A stretch of 6,340 bases of DNA, taken from positions 275-6,614 of the forward strand of contig DJDA01000009.1 of assembly GCA_002430835.1 (NCBI GenBank), read 5' to 3'. Each line of letters starts with the position of its first letter. The first letter of the stretch is position 1. The notes under the pieces are model-generated. The model was not told the origin of the DNA and made no database searches. It saw only the letters and a program-made list of their open reading frames with translations. Position numbers and translations under genes: made by a program. This document shows, in pieces, positions 1-5,283 of this stretch. The stretch is from Brevundimonas sp. UBA5936. GTDB taxonomy: Bacteria > Pseudomonadota > Alphaproteobacteria > Caulobacterales > Caulobacteraceae.

Positions 1-1
1 T

Positions 2-454
2 CTGGTGACGCTGGCCTCGCCGGGGGCTGAAGCGGCCTTCGAGGCCGAACATCGGCTGGACCTGCGCTTCAACGACATCGCCGCCCCGCGCGGGGGTCTG
101 GTCGCCCCGTCGCTCGAACACGTCGAGGCCCTGCTGACCTTCGCGCAGGGATGGACCGGCGCGCGGCCCCTGTTGATCCACTGCTGGGCGGGGGTCAGCC
201 GCTCGACGGCGGTGGCCTATGTCGTCGCCTGCGCCCGCACGGCGCCGGGGCGCGAGGATGAGTGGGCCGCGCGTCTGCGCGACGCCGCACCGACCGCCAC
301 GCCCAATCCCCTGATCGTCGCCCACGCAGACCGCCTGCTGGACCGCGGCGGCGCCATGGTCCGCGCCGTCGAGGCCATCGGCCGGGGCGCCGAGACCGAC
401 TGGGGCGCGCCCTTTGAACTGGACCTGACCGCCGAAGGAGACGACCGCCGATGA
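2..454 (+). CDS. Tyrosine-phosphatase-like protein (partial, 5' end missing)
   Basis: The reading frame is open from the left edge to a TGA at 452-454, so the N-terminus is missing; the GTG at base 5 is probably internal. Counting that codon as residue 1, the sequence HCWAGVSRSTA contains the Cys-based phosphatase signature HCx5R(S), with catalytic Cys60 and phosphate-binding Arg66. The upstream LRFNDI segment (Asp24) is a plausible position for the general acid. The shape resembles the predicted protein tyrosine phosphatases of COG5350, and from memory of that family roughly 20 residues are lost. Its stop overlaps the cobO start as ATGA, so the two genes are very likely translationally coupled within a B12 operon. 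Substrate is unknown: it could be a true protein phosphatase or a small-molecule phosphatase acting in the corrinoid pathway. The family call is fairly secure; the role is not. Confidence 0.8.
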   Translation: MVTLASPGAEAAFEAEHRLDLRFNDIAAPRGGLVAPSLEHVEALLTFAQGWTGARPLLIHCWAGVSRSTAVAYVVACARTAPGREDEWAARLRDAAPTATPNPLIVAHADRLLDRGGAMVRAVEAIGRGAETDWGAPFELDLTAEGDDRR

Positions 455-1068
455 GCGACCCGCACGACGTCGAACTGAACGCCCGCCACGCCGAGAAGAT
501 GAAGCGCATCCAGGCCGCCCGCGCCCGGATGATGCAGTCAAAGACCGTCGAGCGCGGCCTGGTCATCGTCCACACCGGGACGGGCAAGGGCAAATCGACG
601 GCGGCCATGGGCATGGTCTGCCGCATGATCGGCCACGGGATGAAGACCTCCATCATCCAGTTCATCAAGGGGGCGATGGAGACGGGCGAGCAGACCCTGT
701 TCGACAGCTTTCCCGATCTGGTCGAGATGCGGCCGATGGGCGAGGGCTTCACCTGGGACACCCAGGATCGCGCCGCCGACATCGCCAACGTCCGCCGCGC
801 GTGGGAGGCCGCCAAGGCTCGCATCATGGACCCGGAATGGAAGATGGTCGTCTGCGACGAACTGAACATCGCCCTGCGCTACGACTACCTGCCGGTCGAG
901 GAGGTGCTGGAGGTTCTGGCCGCGCGTCCGGCCGACACCCACGTGGTCATCACCGGCCGCAACGCCCCGGACGCCCTGATCGCGGCGGCCGATCTCGTCA
1001 CCGACATGCAGATGGTCAAGCACCCGTTCCGGAGCGGGGTGAAGGCGCAGGCCGGGGTGGAGTTCTGA
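451..1068 (+). CDS. cobO: Cob(I)yrinic acid a,c-diamide adenosyltransferase CobO
   Basis: This 205-residue cytoplasmic enzyme transfers the 5'-deoxyadenosyl group of ATP to the Co(I) corrinoid, forming the Co-C bond of adenosylcobalamin; in the aerobic pathway the substrate is cob(I)yrinic acid a,c-diamide. Visible landmarks are the P-loop TGTGKGKST (residues 42-50), the GEGFTW segment (97-102), the Walker-B-like VVCDELN (133-139), ITGR (167-170) and the typical C-terminal ending KAQAGVEF. The length matches the CobO/BtuR family, so the gene is intact. The ATG at 451 is preceded by GAAGGAG at 434-440 with a 10-bp gap and overlaps the preceding stop by four bases; the stop overlaps the next ATG by one base (TGATG). 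Both overlaps indicate operon expression. Confusion with the unrelated PduO or EutT adenosyltransferases is excluded by the P-loop placement. Confidence 0.96.
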   Translation: MSDPHDVELNARHAEKMKRIQAARARMMQSKTVERGLVIVHTGTGKGKSTAAMGMVCRMIGHGMKTSIIQFIKGAMETGEQTLFDSFPDLVEMRPMGEGFTWDTQDRAADIANVRRAWEAAKARIMDPEWKMVVCDELNIALRYDYLPVEEVLEVLAARPADTHVVITGRNAPDALIAAADLVTDMQMVKHPFRSGVKAQAGVEF

Positions 1069-1445
1069 TGACAGAGGCGACGGCGCGACTGGTCGTCTGC
1101 ACCACCTGCCGTCTGTCGTCGGACGAGCCCGTAGATGCGGACGGCGTCTGCGGCGGACAACGGCTGCTTCAGGCCGTGGCGGCGGTGGCGCGGGCCGCGC
1201 CCGAACTGCGCATCGAGGAGCAGGCCTGCCTGTGGGCCTGCCGCAGCCACTGCGCCGTCTATCTGGCCCAGGGCGGCAAGCCCGGCTACCTGGCGGGAAC
1301 CTTCACGCCGACCGCCGACGCCGCTGAGGCCATCGTCGACTTCGCCCGCCGCTACGCCGCCAGCCCGGACGGCGCCGTGCCCTATCGCGACTGGCCCGAG
1401 GGGATGAAGGGCCGCTTCATCGCCCGCCTGCCTCAGGACGCCTGA
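1068..1445 (+). CDS. DUF1636 family cysteine-rich putative metal-binding protein
   Basis: This is a 125-residue protein that I place in DUF1636 (COG5469, predicted metal-binding proteins). It has CTTCR near the N-terminus (Cys11, Cys14), a further Cys28, and a cluster ACLWACRSHC (Cys54, Cys58, Cys62) followed by a GGKPGYLAGTF segment. The layout, an early CxxC, a mid-length helix, then CxxxC and a beta turn, recalls thioredoxin-fold [2Fe-2S] ferredoxins, but the cofactor is inference. The ATG at 1068 shares one base with the cobO stop; an in-frame reading extends upstream through cobO but lacks family similarity there. Members of the family are commonly found near cobalamin or cobalt genes, so a cobalt-handling or electron-transfer role beside CobO is plausible. 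It is the last visible gene of the B12 operon. Confidence 0.82.
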   Translation: MTEATARLVVCTTCRLSSDEPVDADGVCGGQRLLQAVAAVARAAPELRIEEQACLWACRSHCAVYLAQGGKPGYLAGTFTPTADAAEAIVDFARRYAASPDGAVPYRDWPEGMKGRFIARLPQDA

Positions 1446-1455
1446 TTTAGCGCGC

Positions 1456-1486
1456 TTGACCTTCCCTTGATGGGAAGGTTTAGAGG
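1456..1486 (+). promoter_or_regulatory. CueR/HmrR-type copper-responsive promoter and operator of copA
   Basis: The -35 box is TTGACC (1456-1461), followed by a 19-bp spacer and a weak -10 TAGAGG (1481-1486). Over-long spacers are the hallmark of promoters activated by MerR-family DNA distortion. The spacer lies within a perfect palindrome: ACCTTCCC (1459-1466), five central bases TTGAT, and GGGAAGGT (1472-1479). From memory this closely matches the E. coli copA operator recognised by CueR. The expected transcription start is near 1493. The regulator at 4014-4433 is the obvious ligand-dependent activator. Confidence 0.88.
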
Positions 1487-1506
1487 TGTCGTCGTCAAAG
1501 GTTTAC

Positions 1507-1511
1507 GAGGA
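1507..1511 (+). promoter_or_regulatory. Ribosome binding site deciding the copA start
   Basis: GAGGA lies seven bases before ATG 1519. The alternative in-frame GTG at 1486 overlaps the last base of the -10 box and lies upstream of the expected transcription start, so it would not be on the copper-induced mRNA. Confidence 0.6.
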
Positions 1512-1518
1512 CGACGTC

Positions 1519-4014
1519 ATGGCCGCCGAAGGCTTGAGAACACTGGATCTGCCCGTCCTGGGCATGACCTGCGCCAGCTGCGTGGGGCGCGTCGAAAAGG
1601 CCATCCGCGCCGTGCCGGGCGTGACGGAGGCTCAGGTCAATCTGGCCGCCGAGCGCGCTCACGTCGCCTTGTCGAGCGAAGGTTCCGCCGCCGCTGTCGC
1701 CGCCGCCATCAAGAGCGCGGGCTATGAGCCGATGGAGGAAGAGGTCGTCTATCCCGTGCGGGAGATGACCTGCGCCTCCTGCGTCGGCCGCGTCGAAAAG
1801 GCGCTGGCCGCCGTGCCGGGCGTGCTGTCGGCCAGCGTCAATCTGGCGACCGAGCGGGCGACGGTGCGCTTCCTGTCGGGGGCGACGACGTTCCAGGATC
1901 TGGCCGCCGCCGTCGAGCAGGCCGGCTATCTGCTGGAGGTGCCCGAGGACGCCGGGCCGGACGCCAGCGACCGCGAACAGGCCGCCCGCGACGCCGAGAT
2001 CAAGAAGCTGGGCCGCGCGGTGCTGATCGCGGGCGCGGCGACCCTGCCGCTGTTCGTGCTGGAGATGGGCTCGCACTTCGTGCCGGGGATGCACCACTGG
2101 GTCAGCGAGACCATCGGCGCCTTCAACTGGAAGGTCATCAGCTTCGTGCTGGCGACCTTCGTGCTGTTCGTGCCGGGGATCATCTTCTACCGCAAGGGCG
2201 TTCCCGCCCTGTTGCGCTGGGCGCCGGACATGAACTCCCTCGTCGTGCTGGGCGCGACGGCGGCGTGGGCCTTCTCGACCGTGGCGACCTTTGCGCCGCA
2301 ATGGCTGCCTGAAGGCACGGCCAACATCTATTTCGAGGCGGCGGCGGTGATCGTCACCCTGATCCTGGTCGGGCGCTGGATCGAGGCGCGGGCCAAGGGC
2401 CGCACCGGCCAGGCGATCCGTCGTCTGATGTCGCTTCAGGCCAAGACCGCGCGCGTGGTGCGCGACGGCGTCGAGCAGGACGTGGCCGTCGATGCGGTCA
2501 AGGTCGGCGACGTGGTCGTGGTGCGCCCTGGCGAGCGGGTTCCGGTCGACGGCGTGGTCACGGACGGCGCCTCCTTCGTCGATGAATCCATGCTGACGGG
2601 CGAGCCGATCCCGGTCGAGAAGACCGCCGGGGCCGACGTCACGGGCGGCACGCTGAACACCACGGGCGCCTTCCGCTTCGAGGCGCGTCAGGTCGGCTCG
2701 CAGACCGTGCTGGCCCAGATCGTCAAGATGGTCGAGGCGGCGCAAGGGGCCAAGCTGCCGATCCAGGCGCTGGTGGACAAGGTGACGGGCTGGTTCGTGC
2801 CGGTGGTCATGGGCATCGCGGCCCTGACCTTCGCCGTGTGGTTCCTGTTCGGGCCGGACCCGGCGCTGGGCATGGCCCTGGTCGCGACCGTGGCCGTGCT
2901 GATCATCGCCTGTCCGTGCGCCATGGGTCTGGCGACGCCGACCTCCATCATGGTGGGCGTGGGCCGTGCGGCCGAACTGGGCGTGCTGTTCCGCAAGGGC
3001 GAGGCGCTTCAGGCCCTGCAGGGCGTCGAGGTCGTCGCCTTCGACAAGACCGGCACCCTGACCGAAGGCAAGCCGACCCTGACCGATCTGGTCACGGCCG
3101 AGGGCTTTGATGAGACGATGGTGCTGGCCCAGGTCGCGGCGCTGGAGATCCGCTCCGAGCATCCGGTGGCCCGCGCCCTGGTCGCGGCGGCGGAGGCGCG
3201 CGGCGTGACGGTGGTCGAGCCGCAGGACTTCGCCTCCATCCCCGGCAAGGGGGTGACGGGCCTGGTCGACGGGGCGCGCGTCGCCGTCGGCGCCGATCGC
3301 TATATGGCCGAGCTGGGCTGCGACGTGGCCGTGTTCGCCGAGGCGGCGGCCCGTCTGGGCGACGAGGGCAAGACGCCGCTCTACGCCGCGGTGGATGGTC
3401 GACTGGCCGCCATCATCGCCGTGGCGGATCCGGTCAAGCCGACGACGGCCGAGGCTATCGCCGCCCTGCACGAGCTGGGGCTGAAGGTGGCGGTCATCAG
3501 CGGCGACAACCGTCGCACCGCCGCCGCCGTCGCGCGTCGGCTGGGCATCGATGAAGTCCACGCCGAGGTCATGCCGGACGGCAAAGTGGCGGTGATCGAG
3601 GCGCTGAAGGCCGGCGGGCGCAAGGTCGCCTTCGTCGGCGACGGGGTGAACGACGCCCCGGCCCTGGCGGCGGCGGACGTGGGTCTGGCGGTCGGCGGCG
3701 GCTCGGACGTGGCGATCGAGAGCGCGGACGTGGTCCTGACCGGCGGCGACCTGCGCGGCGCGGTCAGCGCCATTGGTCTGTCGCGGGCGACGATGAACAA
3801 CATCCGCCAGAACCTGGCCTGGGCCTTCGGCTACAACGTCCTGCTGATCCCGGTGGCGGCGGGGGTGCTGTATCCGGTCTTCGGCCTGATGCTGTCCCCC
3901 ATGCTGGCGGCGGGGGCCATGGCCCTGTCCAGCGTCAGCGTGGTGCTGAACGCCCTGCGCCTGCGGGCTTTCAAACCCCATATCGGTTCGAACAGCGTGA
4001 AGGGAGCCGCGTGA
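1519..4014 (+). CDS. copA: Cu(I)-exporting P1B-type ATPase CopA (Gol/Cue type)
   Basis: This 831-residue inner-membrane pump uses ATP to move Cu(I), and probably other monovalent soft metals, out of the cytoplasm. Two N-terminal heavy-metal-associated domains each carry MTCASC (Cys18/Cys21 and Cys85/Cys88), 67 residues apart. After the first membrane segments comes the actuator domain motif LTGEP (359-363), the transmembrane metal-binding CPC (Cys465-Pro-Cys467), the phosphorylation site DKTGTLT (Asp509), the nucleotide-binding SEHP (546-549), SGDN (661-664) and the hinge GDGVND (707-712). The last helices hold the Cu(I)-signature residues Tyr772-Asn773 and Met801/Ser804-Ser805. All P1B-1 residues are present, so the gene looks functional. 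ATG 1519 is preferred over GTG 1486 because of the Shine-Dalgarno and promoter positions. Its TGA overlaps the regulator's ATG by one base. Gold export is possible given the regulator's metal loop, but is not visible in the pump itself. Confidence 0.96.
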   Translation: MAAEGLRTLDLPVLGMTCASCVGRVEKAIRAVPGVTEAQVNLAAERAHVALSSEGSAAAVAAAIKSAGYEPMEEEVVYPVREMTCASCVGRVEKALAAVPGVLSASVNLATERATVRFLSGATTFQDLAAAVEQAGYLLEVPEDAGPDASDREQAARDAEIKKLGRAVLIAGAATLPLFVLEMGSHFVPGMHHWVSETIGAFNWKVISFVLATFVLFVPGIIFYRKGVPALLRWAPDMNSLVVLGATAAWAFSTVATFAPQWLPEGTANIYFEAAAVIVTLILVGRWIEARAKGRTGQAIRRLMSLQAKTARVVRDGVEQDVAVDAVKVGDVVVVRPGERVPVDGVVTDGASFVDESMLTGEPIPVEKTAGADVTGGTLNTTGAFRFEARQVGSQTVLAQIVKMVEAAQGAKLPIQALVDKVTGWFVPVVMGIAALTFAVWFLFGPDPALGMALVATVAVLIIACPCAMGLATPTSIMVGVGRAAELGVLFRKGEALQALQGVEVVAFDKTGTLTEGKPTLTDLVTAEGFDETMVLAQVAALEIRSEHPVARALVAAAEARGVTVVEPQDFASIPGKGVTGLVDGARVAVGADRYMAELGCDVAVFAEAAARLGDEGKTPLYAAVDGRLAAIIAVADPVKPTTAEAIAALHELGLKVAVISGDNRRTAAAVARRLGIDEVHAEVMPDGKVAVIEALKAGGRKVAFVGDGVNDAPALAAADVGLAVGGGSDVAIESADVVLTGGDLRGAVSAIGLSRATMNNIRQNLAWAFGYNVLLIPVAAGVLYPVFGLMLSPMLAAGAMALSSVSVVLNALRLRAFKPHIGSNSVKGAA
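1561..1822 (+). repeat. In-frame duplicated CxxC metal-binding domain segment within copA
   Basis: The segment around 1561-1621 reappears 201 bases later around 1762-1822. Several exact nucleotide blocks are kept, such as ATGACCTGCGCC (1563-1574 and 1764-1775) and CGCGTCGAAAAGGC. Both copies encode MTCASCVGRVEKA followed by AVPGV. The spacing of exactly 67 codons shows a tandem domain duplication, usual for CopA, with unusually close copies here. Confidence 0.75.
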
Positions 4015-4433
4015 TGAACATCGGCAAGGCTGCACAGGCGACCGGGGTCACGGCCAAGATGATCCGCTATTATGAGGCGCAAGGGCTGATCCGCCCGGCG
4101 GACCGGACCGACGGCAACTATCGCGACTTCAGCGAGCGCGACCTGAATGACCTGCGCTTCATCCGCCGGGCGCGGGGGCTGGGTTTCTCGATCGAGGAGA
4201 TCAGCCGCCTGCTGTCGCTATGGCGCGACGGCGCCCGGCCCAGCCGCGAGGTCAAGGCCATGGCCGAGAAGCATCTGGTCGACCTGGATGCGCGCATCCT
4301 CGAGATGCGCGAAATGGCCGACACCCTGCGTCATCTGGCCAATTGCTGCGCCGGGGACGAACGGCCGGACTGCCCGATCCTGTCCGACCTGGCGGGCAAT
4401 ACGTCGCAGGGCGGGGCCGGTGCGACCGCTTGA
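4014..4433 (+). CDS. cueR: MerR-family monovalent-metal-responsive regulator (CueR/GolS type)
   Basis: This 139-residue cytoplasmic activator senses Cu(I), Ag(I) or Au(I) and distorts the 19-bp-spacer promoters. It opens with MNIGKAAQATGVTAKMIRYY, the MerR winged helix. A long dimer helix runs from about residue 77 to 110, and the metal loop reads CCAGDERPDCPIL (111-123). Cys112 and Cys120 are at the spacing used by CueR for linear metal binding, and Ser77 replaces the Cys found in Zn(II) or Hg(II) sensors, so a +1 ion is expected. Loop residues Ala113 and Pro118 match gold-sensing Salmonella GolS rather than E. coli CueR (Pro113, Ala118). ATG 4014 overlaps the copA stop; AAGGGAG at 4000-4006 is the ribosome site. 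A GTG at 4011 would add one residue and is less likely. Co-transcription with copA implies positive autoregulation. Confidence 0.93.
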   Translation: MNIGKAAQATGVTAKMIRYYEAQGLIRPADRTDGNYRDFSERDLNDLRFIRRARGLGFSIEEISRLLSLWRDGARPSREVKAMAEKHLVDLDARILEMREMADTLRHLANCCAGDERPDCPILSDLAGNTSQGGAGATA

Positions 4434-4460
4434 CCTTCCTATGATGGCAAGGGGTCCAAT
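4430..4460 (+). promoter_or_regulatory. Second CueR/GolS-type promoter and operator, upstream of the chaperone gene
   Basis: TTGACC (4430-4435) is followed by a 19-bp spacer and -10 TCCAAT (4455-4460, four of six consensus bases). The dyad ACCTTCC (4433-4439) with GGCAAGG (4446-4452) is imperfect, pairing at five of eight positions, but its centre sits 13 bases from the start of the -35 box, exactly as in the copA operator. The -35 box overlaps the TGA of the regulator gene (4431-4433). The two genes behind it can therefore respond to metal independently of read-through from copA. Confidence 0.82.
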
Positions 4461-4493
4461 GAACTGTCGCGTATCAAGAAAAGGAGCATCGTC

Positions 4494-4691
4494 ATGATCT
4501 CGCTCAACATCCCGAAAATCCGCTGCGGCGGTTGCGTCGCTTCGGTCGAGAAGGCCGTCCTGTCCGTCGATCCGGCGGCCAGGCTCACGGCTGACGTCCC
4601 GGCGCGCCGGGTCGAGGTCGAGACGACGGCGTCCCCTCAATCCCTGGCCGACGCCCTGGCGGCGGCCGGCTATCCCGTTCAGGAGAACTGA
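4494..4691 (+). CDS. Small heavy-metal-associated chaperone (CopZ/GolB-like)
   Basis: This 65-residue single-domain cytoplasmic protein has the ferredoxin-like heavy-metal-associated fold. The metal site is IRCGGC (Cys11, Cys14), followed by the helix VASVEKAVLSVDPAA, the strand RRVEVETT and the second helix SLADALAAAGYPV. It should bind Cu(I) or Au(I) and buffer it or pass it to the ATPase. The usual Met two residues before the first Cys is Ile9 here. The overall pattern (CGGC, a D-A-A/N-A-x-L/V turn, RxVxVET) resembles Salmonella GolB as I remember it. ATG 4494 is preceded by AAGGAG (4481-4486) at seven bases. The TGA is two bases before the next gene, whose ribosome site lies inside this coding region. 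Calling it copZ would also be reasonable. Confidence 0.9.
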   Translation: MISLNIPKIRCGGCVASVEKAVLSVDPAARLTADVPARRVEVETTASPQSLADALAAAGYPVQEN

Positions 4692-4693
4692 AG

Positions 4694-5179
4694 ATGAAGA
4701 TGCCTGTTAAGATGGCGGCGATCGCTATCGGAGCGCTGGCTGTCGGCGGCGGCGTGTTCCTGGCCGAGGGCTTCGCCAAGCCCGCCGAGGCCGCCGTCAT
4801 GACCGTCTACAAGAGCGACTCCTGCGGTTGCTGCGGCGGCTGGGTCGATCACATCCGGCGTTCTGGCTTCGAGGTCAATGTGATCGCAACCGACGAACTG
4901 GTCCCGGTGAAGCAGCGTCTGGACGTGCCGCAATCGCTGTGGGGCTGCCATACGGCGGTGATCGACGGCAAGGTGATCGAGGGTCACGTTCCGGCGGCGG
5001 GCGTGAAGGCCTTTCTGAAGAACCCTGGCCAGGCGCGCGGCATCGGCGTGCCCGGCATGCCGACGGGATCGCCCGGCATGGAGGCGCCCGGTTATGAACC
5101 GGACCGCTATGACGTCATGACCTTTGGCGAGGGCGCGCCGGCGCGCTTCATGACTTTCGTGGGCGCTGATCCGGCCTGA
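4694..5179 (+). CDS. Exported DUF411 metal-binding protein
   Basis: This is a 161-residue DUF411 protein. The N-terminus (basic start, hydrophobic stretch about residues 7-24, then PAEAAV) looks like a signal peptide, with possible cleavage near Ala33 or Ala34, so the mature protein is probably periplasmic. The conserved core includes YKSDSCGCCGGWVDH (Cys44, Cys46, Cys47), WGCHTAVIDG (Cys85, His86), EGHVPA (His98) and the Met-containing GVPGMPTGSPGME (Met122, Met129), which together give plenty of soft-metal ligands. Family members are often found in copper-resistance clusters, but no biochemical activity is firmly known to me. AGGAG at 4681-4685 is eight bases before ATG 4694, and the two-base gap from the chaperone gene indicates one operon under the 4430-4460 operator. 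It may capture exported metal at the membrane face. Confidence 0.9.
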   Translation: MKMPVKMAAIAIGALAVGGGVFLAEGFAKPAEAAVMTVYKSDSCGCCGGWVDHIRRSGFEVNVIATDELVPVKQRLDVPQSLWGCHTAVIDGKVIEGHVPAAGVKAFLKNPGQARGIGVPGMPTGSPGMEAPGYEPDRYDVMTFGEGAPARFMTFVGADPA

Positions 5180-5185
5180 TCCGGC
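5166..5185. repeat. Tandem 10-bp direct repeat across a stop codon
   Basis: CTGATCCGGC occurs twice head to tail (5166-5175 and 5176-5185). The second copy supplies the TGA that ends the DUF411 gene. It looks like a slippage duplication. Confidence 0.6.
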
Positions 5186-5206
5186 CCCGGACAGGCTGAA
5201 AAGACG

Positions 5207-5240
5207 ACGGCGGCGCCCCTTGCGGGACGCCGCCGTTTCT
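5207..5240. terminator. Rho-independent terminator, probably bidirectional
   Basis: ACGGCGGCG (5207-5215) pairs perfectly with CGCCGCCGT (5228-5236). The 12-base loop CCCCTTGCGGGA can pair further (CCC/GGG). On the plus strand TTTCT follows, ending the metal operon 27 bases after its last stop. On the minus strand the stem is followed three bases later by TTTT (complement of 5200-5203 area), so it can also end the OmpA-lipoprotein transcript. Confidence 0.82.
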
Positions 5241-5269
5241 CGTTCCGGCCGGGGCATGAGGCCGGAGCG
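5241..5269. terminator. Second hairpin in the convergent gap
   Basis: TCCGGCC (5244-5250) pairs with GGCCGGA (5260-5266) around a nine-base loop; the stem extends to ten pairs with one G-U wobble. It lacks a T-tract of its own on either strand and may act with the neighbouring hairpin, or protect the 3' end of the minus-strand mRNA. Confidence 0.4.
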
Positions 5270-5283
5270 AAAGCCTTTAGCCG

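Noticed and set aside
195..869. A 224-codon minus-strand frame across the phosphatase and cobO genes
   Set aside because: Arg/Ser/Pro-rich shadow of two well-supported plus-strand genes, no plausible start context.
801..1067. Upstream in-frame extension of the DUF1636 gene through cobO
   Set aside because: The extension is low-complexity Gly/Arg-rich shadow sequence inside cobO; the ATG at 1068 gives the family's N-terminus with CTTC near residue 11.
1446..1518. A cobalamin riboswitch linking the B12 and copper regions
   Set aside because: The gap is only 73 bases and is accounted for by the metal operator and ribosome site; no B12-box-like sequence is visible.
1495..4035. An 846-codon open frame on the minus strand opposite copA
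   Set aside because: It is the antisense shadow of a GC-rich coding sequence: full of His, Gln, Arg and Asp, without recognisable motifs, while the plus strand encodes a complete CopA.
4441..4497. An 18-codon ORF in the chaperone leader, ending in ATGA overlap with the chaperone start
   Set aside because: Its first ATG codons lie inside the operator spacer and upstream of the expected transcription start, with no ribosome site.
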